Below are positions 1 through 8,781 of a DNA stretch of 39,657 nucleotides, piece after piece. A model generated the notes under the pieces. The model saw only the letters and a program-made list of their open reading frames with translations, had not been told where the DNA came from and did not search any database. Numbering within the stretch: the stretch's first letter is position 1; every line of letters starts with the position of its first letter. Source of the DNA: Hyphomicrobiales bacterium (GTDB taxonomy: Bacteria > Pseudomonadota > Alphaproteobacteria > Rhizobiales > Xanthobacteraceae). The translations under genes and the position numbers were made by a program. The DNA lies in NCBI GenBank assembly GCA_009377695.1, contig WHTP01000049.1, positions 1 through 39,657 of the forward strand, given 5' to 3'.

Positions 1-110
1 CTGTTCGGGTTCAATGGACTGACAGGCGGGGCGCCAAGCTCTCCCACGGTCTTCAAGGACCCAGGGCACTGCGGCCTCCCGCCCGTCACCGCAACCCGGA
101 GCCTATCCGA
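1..110. ncRNA. Candidate structured RNA, cut by the window edge
   Basis: The first 110 bases contain no convincing ORF but fold into a long rod. cgggtt (6-11) pairs with aacccg (93-98), tgacaggcggg (20-30) pairs with cccgcccgtca (78-88) with one mismatch, and a terminal hairpin forms between ggtc (49-52) and gacc (58-61). Three nested stems on one axis suggest an RNA gene. The single mismatch is A-C on the plus strand but a G-U wobble on the minus strand, so the strand is uncertain. On the plus strand a rod with internal loops resembles a 6S (ssrS) RNA whose 5' arm would lie left of the window. On the minus strand it could be a leader or trailer near mutA. The identity is a guess; the fold is what can be seen. 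Confidence 0.35.
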
Positions 111-221
111 GTCGCGGAATTCACAGTTACAAGGGCGCATTAACGCGTCCCGCGTTCGCGGCGCGGTAACACCACGGCAATCGCAAACCGTAGCGCATTT
201 TCGCGCGCCGAATGACAGACG

Positions 222-1664
222 TCAGGCTTGTTCGAACGGCGCCGCCAGCCGCACCGGCCCGAGCGGTTCGCACGTCGCTGCAGCCGGAAGATCCGGAAGG
301 ATCACGCGCGGCACGTCGAGCACCGGCACGTCGATGACATGGTGATAGTCGGTGGCGCCGATCAGCGCGTCTTTCTTGTCGGCGAGCGCGCGCTCGCGCG
401 CCGCGCGCGCCTTCGCCACCTTGTCCTGGAGCAGTCCCTGTTCGAGCGCGGCGGGAACCCCGCCCGCGGCTTCGATCTCCTGAAACAAAGCCCAAGCGGC
501 GGTGCCGAGCTTGCCGGTCAAATCCTCGCTCCAGCCGGAGCCGGCGGTCGGATCGGCGACATGCGCGATGCCGGCCTCTTCGAGCAAAACAAAATGGGTG
601 TTGCGTGCAAGACGGCGCGCAAAGCGGTCGGCGAGGCCGCGTGCTGCCGTGAACGGCAGCACCGTGATCGCGTCGGCGCCGCCGACGCCGGCCGCAAACA
701 CCGCGATGGTCGCGCGCAGGATGTTCACGTAGGTGTCGTCGCGGGTCATCGTCCGCCAGGCGGTTTCGGCCTCGACGAAAGCAGATGCAGGCGTGAGGCC
801 GCAGCTTTGCTCGACGCGCCGCCATAACTGTCGGAGCGCACGGAATTTCGCGATCGTGAGGAATTGATCCGCATCGGCCGTCAAGCGGAAGGTGATCATG
901 CGGCGTGCGGCATCGAGCGTGATGCCGCCTGCCTCCAGGCCACGCAGATAAGCGACGGCGACAGCGAGCGCGAACGCAAGCTCCTGTGCTTCGGTGCCGC
1001 CGGCATCGTGAATGACACGTCCGTCGGCGACAGCAAACGGACCGTTGAAGCCGCGCCCGAACAGGTCGGCGACGACCGATGCGATGCGGGGCGGTTGCTC
1101 GCGCCAGGGTGCCGACGACCGGCCGTGCCGTGCGAAAGCGCCGAGCGGATCGAGGCCAAAGCGGATGTCGACGGCGGCCGGCGGCAAGCCATTCCGCTCG
1201 ACCAGGCCCGCCAGCGTCAGGGCCAGATCGGGCGCATACCGACTGTACTCGAGCGCGATTGCAATTCCGGCATCGAGATGCACGCCGGCGAGCGCGCGCT
1301 CGATCGCGTCCGGCGTCGGCGCAAGGCCGTAGCCATGCGCGCCGATCGCGCCGGCCGGGATCAGCGTGAGCGCGTCGGCGCCGTTATCGAGTTCGTGCAG
1401 GACCTCGGTGTTGGAGGCGTCCGCGTCGGGATGATCGATGCGCTGCGTGATCTGCCAACGCGTGCCCGGTGCGCGTGCGGCGATCGACGCCGCGTCAGGC
1501 GCGCGGGAATAGAGCGGTTCGATGGTGAGACCATCGGCGCTCTTGCTCTGCAATGTCTCGAAGGGCGCGCCCTTCAGCACGTCGTCGACGAGCTTGCGCC
1601 ATCGCTCTTGGGTTGCCGGCGGAAACTCGGTGCCCAGCGACAGGTGGTCGGATGCGTCGGTCAT
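222..1664 (-). CDS. mutA: Methylmalonyl-CoA mutase small (beta) subunit
   Basis: A 480-residue protein recognised as the small subunit of adenosylcobalamin-dependent methylmalonyl-CoA mutase, which interconverts (R)-methylmalonyl-CoA and succinyl-CoA in propionate, odd-chain and branched-chain catabolism. It has the family's N-terminal start (FPPATQERWRKLVDDVLKG), a TIM-barrel body, and the late motif HFVLLEEAGIAHVADPTAGSG. In heterodimeric enzymes this subunit is structural and the large subunit (mutB) binds substrate. The protein ends soon after the barrel, with no obvious C-terminal cobalamin-binding DxHxxG motif, as known for degenerate small subunits. The large subunit usually follows downstream, which here would be left of the window. 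The ATG at 1664 has no clear Shine-Dalgarno sequence but matches the usual N-terminus. The 118 bp between it and the next gene upstream shows nothing notable. Confidence 0.9.
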   Translation of the reverse strand: MTDASDHLSLGTEFPPATQERWRKLVDDVLKGAPFETLQSKSADGLTIEPLYSRAPDAASIAARAPGTRWQITQRIDHPDADASNTEVLHELDNGADALTLIPAGAIGAHGYGLAPTPDAIERALAGVHLDAGIAIALEYSRYAPDLALTLAGLVERNGLPPAAVDIRFGLDPLGAFARHGRSSAPWREQPPRIASVVADLFGRGFNGPFAVADGRVIHDAGGTEAQELAFALAVAVAYLRGLEAGGITLDAARRMITFRLTADADQFLTIAKFRALRQLWRRVEQSCGLTPASAFVEAETAWRTMTRDDTYVNILRATIAVFAAGVGGADAITVLPFTAARGLADRFARRLARNTHFVLLEEAGIAHVADPTAGSGWSEDLTGKLGTAAWALFQEIEAAGGVPAALEQGLLQDKVAKARAARERALADKKDALIGATDYHHVIDVPVLDVPRVILPDLPAAATCEPLGPVRLAAPFEQA

Positions 1665-1782
1665 GGCGCGAAAATGGCACGCCGATCAGCGCGTGCCAAC
1701 GGCCATGGAACGGACAAGAGCAGGAGGGGACGACCGATTTCCCGCGCGATGACGCCCCTGGCGGCTCCGCTCACCTCATAGA

Positions 1783-2547
1783 TCAGGTGCGTCCGGGCCC
1801 TAGATCATATTCCTCATCGAGCTGCAGGCGCCGTTGCTGTGCCGTCATGAACCCGAGCAAAGCGAGGTTGCCGGCACAGATCACGACCATGGCGGTCGCG
1901 ATCATGTAGGCAAGGGAGCCCTGGCTGAAGAGCGGCGTAGCGAGATTGGCTGGCGCCGTGAGCGGTTCAAAGTAGGTGGCCGCCATCGCGGTGAAATGCA
2001 TGGACCCGATCGCGAGCCCCTGCACCACGCCGCCCGCGAGCGTCATCCAGATCGTCCGTTTGTAGAAAGCGAACCACAGGGCAGCGATCGATGCGCCGAC
2101 CGCGAGCGCCACCGAAGCGCCCACCAGGGTCGGGTCATAGCTCAAGCCGCAACCGCGGATCGCGCTCATGCCAGTATAGTGCATGCTGCCGATTGCCAGC
2201 CCCATCGCCACGCCGCCGCCGACGATGCTGAAACGTCCCAGCTTGTTCTTGCTGACAATGTAGAGGCCGGTCGCGGTCCCGAAGATCGCAAAGCAGATCG
2301 ACAGAATCGTCTCGATGATGTTGTAGTTGATCAGCACCGGAAAGCCGACGGCCATCATCGCAATGAAGTGCAACGACCAGATGGTCGTGCCCATGATCAG
2401 ACCGCCATTCGCGAGCGTGAAGCTCGACTCCCATGAGTCGTTATCGGCATCGTGCGACCCGGAGGTCAGCGCAAGCGCCGTGAGCGATCCGATGATACCG
2501 ACGAAAAATGCCAGCCACACCAGATCAGGTTGGTAAGTCACCACCAT
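1783..2547 (-). CDS. Stand-alone MHYT-domain integral membrane sensor
   Basis: A 254-residue membrane protein with about seven hydrophobic segments and three copies of the MHYT signature at the ends of helices: SLHFIAMM (His60), SMHYTGMSA (His123) and SMHFTAMAA (His184). MHYT domains are proposed to bind a metal, probably copper, near the outer face of the membrane and to sense a diatomic gas or redox state. Most family members are fused to GGDEF/EAL or kinase output domains. This one stops after the last helix with only a short charged tail, so any output would need a partner. It is transcribed divergently from the TAXI receptor gene; the 174-bp gap can hold both promoters. The start at 2547 lacks a strong ribosome-binding site. 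Confidence 0.85.
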   Translation of the reverse strand: MVVTYQPDLVWLAFFVGIIGSLTALALTSGSHDADNDSWESSFTLANGGLIMGTTIWSLHFIAMMAVGFPVLINYNIIETILSICFAIFGTATGLYIVSKNKLGRFSIVGGGVAMGLAIGSMHYTGMSAIRGCGLSYDPTLVGASVALAVGASIAALWFAFYKRTIWMTLAGGVVQGLAIGSMHFTAMAATYFEPLTAPANLATPLFSQGSLAYMIATAMVVICAGNLALLGFMTAQQRRLQLDEEYDLGPGRT

Positions 2548-2721
2548 CCGTGCGCGTCCCCTGGTTGTCGAGCCCCTACACCGCGACGATCAGTATGTGT
2601 CGTCGCCCTTCTTTCAAGTCTCGCGCGTTACAGTTTTCTTGCTGCAGTTTTAATTGCCGCCTCGTTAGCGCCCTATTAATCCAAAAAAGTGAGAGGAGTA
2701 AGGCGAGAGGGGGAATCGCTG

Positions 2722-3957
2722 ATGCAATCGTTGGTCCGTAATCGAGCATCGGTTGTGCGGGCACGCTTACAAGCACAACACAACACGCAATCCTGTCGCC
2801 ATCCGCGCGGGTACCGATGTACGGTTTTCGCATCCGTGTTCTTGCTTCTGACCGGATGGACGGCAGAGCAGTCGGCATTCGGCCAGACAAAGCAGCGCGA
2901 ACCCACCGCGCAACAGAAGCAGCAGAAGAAGGTCAACGACGGTGCGTTGATGCTTCTGTCAGGCCGTCCCGGCACGAGCTATTCCATCATGGCTCGCGAT
3001 ATCGCTTCGTCGGTCAGCGAAGCCGAGGATGTTCGCGTGCTGGCGGTCGATGCCGATGGCGGCGCCGACAGCTTGCGCGATCTTATGTTTCTGCGTGGGA
3101 TCGACATGGCGCTCGTCCCCGCCAATGTGCTCACCCATGCCGACGCCACGGCGGCTTTCGGCTCCGGCCTTCCACAGCGGCTGACTTATATTGCGCAGCT
3201 CTATGGCGAAGAGATCCACATCATGGTCGGTCGCGGCATCGCCTCGATTGAGGATTTGCGCGGCAAGAAGGTCGCGATACCTCCGCAAGACGGCAACACA
3301 GAGTTCAGCGTCCACGACGTGCTACGGCGTCTCAAGATCGACGCCGAAATAGTCCCGACGGCAACGGCCGATGCCATCGACGAGGTCCGCTCGGGCGCAT
3401 TGGGGGCGCTCGTGCTGATGGGCGGCAAGCCACTACGCTTCGTCGCCGCAATGCCGAAGGACGGCAGCCTTCGGCTGCTGCCGCTGCCGCACGGCGAAGC
3501 CTTGGGGAACGCCTATTCACCATCCGCATTTCGCTCGGTCGACTATCCGTCGTTGATCGCCGACGGGCAGACCGTCGAGACGGTTTCGGTGGGCGCGGTG
3601 CTCGTCGCGAACAACACGCCGAAAACCGGCGAATCCTATCGCAGAGTTGCGAAGTTCGTTCCGGCATTCTTTTCCGCGCTGTCGGAGCTCGCTGGCCCGC
3701 AGTGGCATCCGAAGTGGAGCGAGGTGAACTTGGCGGTCAACGTCGCCGGCTGGCGGCGCTTCGCCGCGGCCGAGGAATGGCTCGCCAGGATCAAGAAGGA
3801 GCAGTCGGTTGTGATGCAACGGAACTTCGAGGAGTTCCTGAGCACCACGGGTGGTCCTGGCGTGTCGACCTTGTCACCCCAGCGGCGACGAGAGCTGTTT
3901 GAGGAGTTCGTGAAGTGGACGCGCAAGTCTGTCGGTACCCCTCAGCAACGCCCCTGA
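2722..3957 (+). CDS. TAXI-family TRAP-type solute receptor without adjacent permease
   Basis: Resembles TRAP-associated extracytoplasmic immunogenic (TAXI) receptors, periplasmic proteins that bind carboxylates or other solutes for TRAP transporters. An N-terminal hydrophobic stretch (about residues 33-52 from this start) is a signal or anchor. The mature part begins with a glutamine-rich linker and then LLSGRPGTSYSIMARDIA, the usual TAXI opening, followed by the GRGIASIEDLRGKKVAIPP lobe motif. The ATG at 2722 is preferred over the upstream one at 2689 because a purine-rich AGGCGAGAGG lies about ten bases before it. No DctQ/DctM permease is visible. The next gene, 61 bp downstream on the same strand, is a membrane-anchored Sel1 protein, so the pair may act as a sensing unit instead of a transporter. 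That role is inference. Confidence 0.8.
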   Translation: MQSLVRNRASVVRARLQAQHNTQSCRHPRGYRCTVFASVFLLLTGWTAEQSAFGQTKQREPTAQQKQQKKVNDGALMLLSGRPGTSYSIMARDIASSVSEAEDVRVLAVDADGGADSLRDLMFLRGIDMALVPANVLTHADATAAFGSGLPQRLTYIAQLYGEEIHIMVGRGIASIEDLRGKKVAIPPQDGNTEFSVHDVLRRLKIDAEIVPTATADAIDEVRSGALGALVLMGGKPLRFVAAMPKDGSLRLLPLPHGEALGNAYSPSAFRSVDYPSLIADGQTVETVSVGAVLVANNTPKTGESYRRVAKFVPAFFSALSELAGPQWHPKWSEVNLAVNVAGWRRFAAAEEWLARIKKEQSVVMQRNFEEFLSTTGGPGVSTLSPQRRRELFEEFVKWTRKSVGTPQQRP

Positions 3958-4018
3958 GGGCGCCATTGAGTGTCATCTGACTGATGCGCGCTTTCGGTGA
4001 TGGAAAGAGGGGCACGAA

Positions 4019-5131
4019 ATGTCAGCAGTAGAGCGTACGGCCCGACCGTTTCCGCCGCAAAGCCCTGGCAAGTCGTCGGCGGCAGAACCGCGCGAAACGG
4101 CGATAAACGAATTTCAGGACCAGGCACATATCGCGCAGGTGGCAAGCCGGCTGGAACGTCTTGAGCACCTTGCGCTCGCGTCCGCGCAGCAGCCGCGCCC
4201 TCCTTGGAGAGAGGCGCCACCACCGCGACCCGATTACGCGGACAGCCACTTTGATCCCGCGGCTGGCGCAGCCCTGCTGCGCACCCGTCGCAACAATCCG
4301 GGCATCAATCCCTGGCTGTTTGTGATGGCCACCGCACTCAACACGATGGTTGCGGCGGTTCTGGCCGTCATCATTACGCTCGGCGTCGTCAGACAGGATC
4401 GGCCTGAAGCCCAGGCGCGAGAGAATCCGATCGCTGCAGCGGCCTACACTGGACCGCCGTCGGGTCATGCAGGCGACGCGGCCATGGGGACGCAACCTCT
4501 GTCACTGCGGCCAATCGGTTCGCCAAGCCAGCCGTTGCGGCTCGAGGCCCGCAGGCCCTCGCGTTTGCCTTTGCAGATCCAGCCGGAGCATGCGGCCCTC
4601 GAGCCGTTCATCGCCGTGCTGAACGGCGCGCCGGCCGGGACGGCACTGTCCGGGGCAACGCGGATCGGAGCCGATACGTGGTTCTTGCCGCCCGGTTCGG
4701 CGAGTAACCTGGAAATCACGCTGCCGGAATGGTCGAGCACGCCGTTCGAGGTGGCGATCGAGTTGCGGCGCACGAATGGTCAGGTCGCCGGGCAAACCAA
4801 GGCTTGGCTTGCCGTGCCACCGCCGGGAGGAGCGCAGGCGACGGGAACGGCGGGCGATCAAGGTGCCGCCAAGGACCTCCTGGCGCAGGGCCATCGGCTG
4901 ATCGAGCGAGGCGAAATCGTTGCGGCGCGCTCGGTGTACCAGCGCGCGGCGGAAATGGGCAACGGGGACGCGGCGCTGGCACTCGGATCGACCTATGATC
5001 CGAACCGGCTGTGGTCTTTGGGCGCGCTCGGGATGGTCGGCAGCAAGGAACGGGCGAAGCATTGGTATGCGCGCGCCGACGAACTCGGGCATGGCGAAGC
5101 CAAGGGCAGGCTGCGGTTGCTCGGAAATTAG
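4019..5131 (+). CDS. Membrane-anchored protein with C-terminal Sel1/TPR-like repeats
   Basis: A 370-residue protein with three zones. Residues 1-90 are charged and proline-rich with a short coiled-coil-like stretch. One transmembrane helix follows at about 98-122 (NPWLFVMATALNTMVAAVLA). A periplasmic part ends in Sel1-like repeats from about residue 285 (AKDLLAQGHRLIERGEIVAA, then GDAALALGSTYDP and ERAKHWYARADELGHGEAK). Such repeats are protein-protein scaffolds. A GAAAGAGGGG element precedes the ATG. It lies 61 bp after the TAXI receptor on the same strand, so co-transcription is likely. Its 3' end overlaps that of folK on the other strand by 4 bp. No catalytic motif is visible and the function is unknown. 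Confidence 0.75.
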   Translation: MSAVERTARPFPPQSPGKSSAAEPRETAINEFQDQAHIAQVASRLERLEHLALASAQQPRPPWREAPPPRPDYADSHFDPAAGAALLRTRRNNPGINPWLFVMATALNTMVAAVLAVIITLGVVRQDRPEAQARENPIAAAAYTGPPSGHAGDAAMGTQPLSLRPIGSPSQPLRLEARRPSRLPLQIQPEHAALEPFIAVLNGAPAGTALSGATRIGADTWFLPPGSASNLEITLPEWSSTPFEVAIELRRTNGQVAGQTKAWLAVPPPGGAQATGTAGDQGAAKDLLAQGHRLIERGEIVAARSVYQRAAEMGNGDAALALGSTYDPNRLWSLGALGMVGSKERAKHWYARADELGHGEAKGRLRLLGN

Positions 5132-5616
5132 CGCGGCGGCAGCCGTTCAATTCCCGTCGCGTCGATCCTGGCCAGCGCGTCCTTGACGCGCACGCCGGCG
5201 ATCATGCGATCTGCCGCGATGTCGGCGAGCGGCACCAGCACGAAGGCGCGTTCGAACAGCCGCGGGTGCGGCAGCGTGAGACCCGGATCGTTCATGGCAA
5301 CGTCGTCATAGGCGATGAGGTCGATGTCGAGCGTCCGCGGCCCCCAACGGCGCTCGTTGGCGCGGTCGCGGCCGAAGGCGCGTTCGACCTCCTGCACGCG
5401 CGCCAGCAACGCATGCGGGCTCAAAGTGGTTTCGAGCGCCGCGCAACAATTGACGAATGGCGGTTGATCCTCGACGCGCCAGGGCGGAGTCAAATAGGAA
5501 CGGGAGCGGGCGATCAGGCGGACCTCGGCACTGTCGCCGAGCATCGCTAACGCGTTCCGGAACGTGTCGCGCACGTCGCCGATATTGCCGCCGAGGGCGA
5601 TGAGTGCTTCAGCCAT
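5128..5616 (-). CDS. folK: 6-hydroxymethyl-7,8-dihydropterin pyrophosphokinase (HPPK)
   Basis: HPPK transfers pyrophosphate from ATP to 6-hydroxymethyl-7,8-dihydropterin, giving the substrate for dihydropteroate synthase in folate synthesis. Hallmarks are the N-terminal ALGGNIGD, the central RWGPRTLDIDLIAYDD metal- and ATP-binding motif, and LPHPRLFERAFVLVPL. The ATG at 5616 (162 residues) fits the family's usual N-terminus; an in-frame GTG at 5631 would add five residues. The start lies inside the last codons of folB (8-bp overlap), implying translational coupling. It is the last gene of folP-folB-folK. Confidence 0.93.
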   Translation of the reverse strand: MAEALIALGGNIGDVRDTFRNALAMLGDSAEVRLIARSRSYLTPPWRVEDQPPFVNCCAALETTLSPHALLARVQEVERAFGRDRANERRWGPRTLDIDLIAYDDVAMNDPGLTLPHPRLFERAFVLVPLADIAADRMIAGVRVKDALARIDATGIERLPPR

Positions 5617-6001
5617 GGCTCGAACTGTCACTTGCGCTTTGCCGTGCGCGTCTGATCGTCACCCCGACATCGGAGAAGGTGGCGGCGACCGGGGCATGCG
5701 GCTTGTGCACCGTCACGCGTAACGACGTGACTGCCGGAAATTCCGTGAGGATGGCCTCGGCGATCGCGCCCGCTGCGGCCTCGACCAGCCGGTAGCGCTG
5801 GGCGCAGAACGTCCGGCTGGCGACGTCGACGACCTGATCGTAGCCGACCGTGTCGGCGATCTTGTCCGACCGCGATGCCTGGGTGAGATCGATGTCCAGC
5901 ATCAGGTCGATATAGAACGTCTGGCCGACCGTGGCCTCATGGTCCATCACGCCGTGAAATGCATGCAGCGCCAACCCGGTGACGTAGATCGAATCCGTCA
6001 T
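5609..6001 (-). CDS. folB: Dihydroneopterin aldolase
   Basis: A 130-residue FolB that cleaves 7,8-dihydroneopterin to 6-hydroxymethyl-7,8-dihydropterin and glycolaldehyde. Visible active-site features are LHAFHGV near residues 12-18, Glu22, Tyr54 and the catalytic lysine in VHKPHAP (Lys100). Its start codon overlaps the folP stop in an ATGA arrangement and its own end overlaps the start of folK, so the three cistrons are tightly coupled. A short serine-rich tail follows the conserved domain. Confidence 0.93.
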   Translation of the reverse strand: MTDSIYVTGLALHAFHGVMDHEATVGQTFYIDLMLDIDLTQASRSDKIADTVGYDQVVDVASRTFCAQRYRLVEAAAGAIAEAILTEFPAVTSLRVTVHKPHAPVAATFSDVGVTIRRARQSASDSSSHG

Positions 6002-6900
6002 GTCGCGTTCTCGATCGCGGCGGCGACCCGCAGCGCCTGCACGGTCTCAGCGACGTCGTGGACGCGGACGATGGCCGCGCCTTTCGCGACCGCGATCAGG
6101 TGACTGGCGATCGATCCGCCGATCCGGCGGTCCGGCGGGGCGGGGGACACGGAATCGATAAAGCGCTTGCGCGAGGCGCCGACCAGGATCGGCAGATCGA
6201 ACGACTTCAACGCTTCCAGTTGGGAGAGCGCGAGGATGCTTTGCTCCGGCGTCTTGCCGAACCCGATGCCTGGATCGAGGACGATGTTGCTGCGCGCGAT
6301 GCCGGCGCGCTTGGCGATCGCAAGTGAACGGGAGAAGAACGCTGCGATCTCGGCCATGATGTCGATCGCCGGATCGGCCGCCTCGCGATTGTGCATGACG
6401 ATGACCGGCACGCTGCGCTCCGCGACCACCCGCGCCATGTCGCGGTCGTGTTGCAGGCCCCAGACGTCGTTGGCGATGGCGGCGCCGGCGTCGAGCGCCC
6501 AGGCGGCGACCTCCGCCTTCATCGTATCGATCGAAACCGGGACGCCGAGGGCGACGACCGCCGGCAGGATGGGCTCGAGACGCCGCATTTCTTCCTCGGC
6601 CGATACCGCGACGGCGCCGCCATAGGGGCGGGTCGATTCAGCGCCGATGTCGAGGATATCGGCGCCATCCGCCACCAGAGCCCGGGCATGGTCGACGGCG
6701 CGTTCGGGATCGAAGAACCGGCCGCCATCGGAGAAAGAATCCGGCGTCACATTGAGCACGCCCATGACCGCCGGCCGGCCGAGCGCAAGCAGCCGCGCAA
6801 GCGGATGCGGCGCAGCATCGGCGGCGCGTGTAGCCTTGGACGTGGGCGGATCGATCTCCTTCACGCGGTGGCTTTGCGCTGTGGCAGTGAGGGGTGTCAA
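5998..6900 (-). CDS. folP: Dihydropteroate synthase
   Basis: A 300-residue DHPS that joins 6-hydroxymethyl-dihydropterin pyrophosphate to p-aminobenzoate, the step blocked by sulfonamides. The TIM-barrel motifs are all present: GVLNVTPDSFSDGG (residues 47-60), DIGAESTRP (84-92), SIDTMKAEVA, DPGIGFGKT and GASRKRFI. It opens the folP-folB-folK operon. The first 35 or so residues are a non-conserved extension, so a shorter start is possible, but no alternative ATG before the conserved core is apparent. Confidence 0.93.
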   Translation of the reverse strand: MTPLTATAQSHRVKEIDPPTSKATRAADAAPHPLARLLALGRPAVMGVLNVTPDSFSDGGRFFDPERAVDHARALVADGADILDIGAESTRPYGGAVAVSAEEEMRRLEPILPAVVALGVPVSIDTMKAEVAAWALDAGAAIANDVWGLQHDRDMARVVAERSVPVIVMHNREAADPAIDIMAEIAAFFSRSLAIAKRAGIARSNIVLDPGIGFGKTPEQSILALSQLEALKSFDLPILVGASRKRFIDSVSPAPPDRRIGGSIASHLIAVAKGAAIVRVHDVAETVQALRVAAAIENAT

Positions 6901-6966
6901 GGCACGCCCGTGCAGGCGTGGTCCGCGCTTTGGGCCGGATTCTACAACATCAGCGATGTCAGGCGC

Positions 6967-7380
6967 TTATTTCTTGTAAGTGATCTTGAGTGGGAGCTTC
7001 TTCGCCTCGTCGATCCAGCGCACGACGAGCTTCGACGACGGCAGCAGCCGGACCAGTTTCTTCTTCCGGTTGGCCTCGGCCATGGCGCTGACCAGGTTCG
7101 CGGGCTTGCGATAGCGCAGCTCCCGCACGGTATCGACGCCGACCTCGCGCAACAGCACGACATAGCCCGGGCCCATGCCCTTGATGCGCAGGTGGTCGCA
7201 GGCATTGGCGAACATCAACAACCGCTTTTCGTCGATCGCCGTCCTGGCGGCCAGGAGCTTGCGGCCTTTCGGGTTCTTGGCGTCCTCGAGCAGCCGCTCC
7301 GTGGTGCGGATGCCAACCGCTTTGAGCGACTGGATCTCGTCCACATCGAGCCCCTCGATGTGGGTGAGCGGGTACGACAT
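6967..7380 (-). CDS. DUF4332 domain protein
   Basis: A 137-residue cytoplasmic protein of the DUF4332 type, a tandem helix-hairpin-helix fold related to DNA-binding and polymerase-processivity domains. The first repeat is HIEGLDVDEIQSLKAVGIRT and a second lies around IKGMGPGYVVLLREVGVDT. The C-terminus is strongly basic. The ATG at 7380 has GAGGAG about eight bases upstream, which decides it over the longer in-frame start at 7488. It follows the DUF2267 gene by 46 bp on the same strand. A nucleic-acid-binding role is suggested by the fold only. Confidence 0.8.
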   Translation of the reverse strand: MSYPLTHIEGLDVDEIQSLKAVGIRTTERLLEDAKNPKGRKLLAARTAIDEKRLLMFANACDHLRIKGMGPGYVVLLREVGVDTVRELRYRKPANLVSAMAEANRKKKLVRLLPSSKLVVRWIDEAKKLPLKITYKK

Positions 7381-7426
7381 AGATTTCTCCTCGACTCCCC
7401 CCAACCGTCCGCCTGACGCCCCCGCG

Positions 7427-7792
7427 TCAGACGAACTGGCCGAGTCCGGGGATCGCGCCGACGATTTCGCCGACTGCGTCCTCCCCAAGCTTTTCTCTCG
7501 CGTAGTTGATGGTCTCGCGGGTAACAGCCTGGACCTGCGCCATGCTCAGTCCGGCCGCCATCATGCGGGTTCCTGCGGCCATGACGCCGCCGCCGAACAT
7601 CCCGCCTGAACTGGAATCCTCCGATGCGCTTTGAATGGCTGCTGCAGCGCCGGGCAACTGGTCGATCAACTGCTGGACTTTGTCCGCAGGACCTTCCTTG
7701 GCGAGGAATTGCAAGATGATGCCGACGGCCGTTGCCGCCGTTGCTTTATCGATGCCGACCTTGGTGACAAGGCGCCCTATCAGTTCGTCCAT
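7427..7792 (-). CDS. Small DUF2267-like protein
   Basis: A 121-residue protein beginning MDELIGRLVTKVGID, continuing with a helical region (AVGIILQFLAKEGPADKVQQ), a glycine-rich hinge (GGMFGGGVMAAG), and ending EIVGAIPGLGQFV. This pattern matches small alphaproteobacterial proteins usually labelled DUF2267, of unknown function. The ATG at 7792 has GAGGGG upstream, supporting it over the longer reading from 7861. A small hairpin (ctgacgc/gcgtcag, 7413-7430) sits at its stop codon but has no T-run. Confidence 0.7.
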   Translation of the reverse strand: MDELIGRLVTKVGIDKATAATAVGIILQFLAKEGPADKVQQLIDQLPGAAAAIQSASEDSSSGGMFGGGVMAAGTRMMAAGLSMAQVQAVTRETINYAREKLGEDAVGEIVGAIPGLGQFV

Positions 7793-8063
7793 CTGCCCCT
7801 CACCAGCCCCACGCCCGTGGCAGGTTAACCATATATTGTCCCGCGGCGACTGGTAAAACAACGCAGTCCATGTTCGAAGTCGCGAAGGCGTTGCATCTTT
7901 GCATCACCCATGAACTTCGCCGATGCGACAACGTCTTAGCGTTCGTCATTGGTCATCAGCGCTAACCAATTTGAAGACGAAACGCGAACGCGCGCGCTCA
8001 CTACGCGCCTACCAACACGCGCATACAAATTCATGCATATGATCCATCAGCTCGCATCGATGT

Positions 8064-8591
8064 ATGGTGGTTGCGTTGAGTCGCGGCTTGCCAGTGCGTT
8101 TCAAGTCTGCACGCGTCGTGCTCGTCGCGGGCGAGCATCGTCCATTGGCCGACTTGCTGTCTCGCATGGGCATGACGGACGTTTGCTGCGTCCGCGAGAT
8201 GGCGGCAGCACGGGCACGCTGTGAGGCTGGCGATATCGATGCGTGTCTTGTGGTGTTGCAGCGCGCGGTGCCCGATGACAATCCGGGCTGGGATGCCAGG
8301 ACGGATGCGCCAGGGAAGGGATACATCCCGTCGCTGCTGATCGCGGAGGCGGTAACGCCCTATGTCCTACGAGCCGCGGCCGATGCCGGCTACCATGCGG
8401 TGATACCGAGCGCGCTCTCGTCCCGCATGCTCTACCGCTGCATCGGCGCCTTGTTGCAGGCCGGCCGGCGGCAGAGCGGCGCGGCGACGGCCGGGCCCGG
8501 TCGACGGCCGCGCGCCCGGACGCGCGGGCTTGGCGGCCGGCGCGCCTTTGGCGGCGACGCCGTCAACTTCGGAAAATCCAAGCTCCAGTAG
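8064..8591 (+). CDS. Hypothetical protein with receiver-like fold
   Basis: A 175-residue protein I do not recognise as a named family. Residues 15-130 alternate hydrophobic strands and helices like a response-regulator receiver ([20 protein letters not shown], then [11 protein letters not shown] and [20 protein letters not shown]). The usual phospho-acceptor aspartate and acidic pocket are not clear. The tail is arginine- and glycine-rich. The ATG at 8064 has no good ribosome-binding site; a GTG at 8094, just before the conserved-looking part, is an alternative. It sits 190 bp upstream of the DUF853 ATPase gene on the same strand. The 270 bp before it, back to the DUF2267 gene, shows nothing recognisable beyond its likely promoter. 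Confidence 0.5.
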   Translation: MVVALSRGLPVRFKSARVVLVAGEHRPLADLLSRMGMTDVCCVREMAAARARCEAGDIDACLVVLQRAVPDDNPGWDARTDAPGKGYIPSLLIAEAVTPYVLRAAADAGYHAVIPSALSSRMLYRCIGALLQAGRRQSGAATAGPGRRPRARTRGLGGRRAFGGDAVNFGKSKLQ

Positions 8592-8781
8592 CCAATCCGG
8601 GTTCAAACCGAACCGGAGTGGGTGTCGGCGGCGGGATGAAGAAATTTTGCGACCGCCATTGGCTCGTGGCAGGTTTTCGACAGTGCATGCGAGCGTCGGC
8701 GCGATGACCGCGCCGATTGACCTTGACATGGGGCCTGCGACAATAGTTCTGCCGCGTTCAACCGGCCCAAGGGAACAATCC

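Noticed and set aside
1-110. Resemblance of the left-edge RNA candidate to the 3' half of 5S rRNA on the minus strand (gaccgtgggagagc)
   Set aside because: The match is limited to a short stretch. The expected 5' half with the conserved ccgaac region is not present at the right distance, and no 16S or 23S sequence is nearby.
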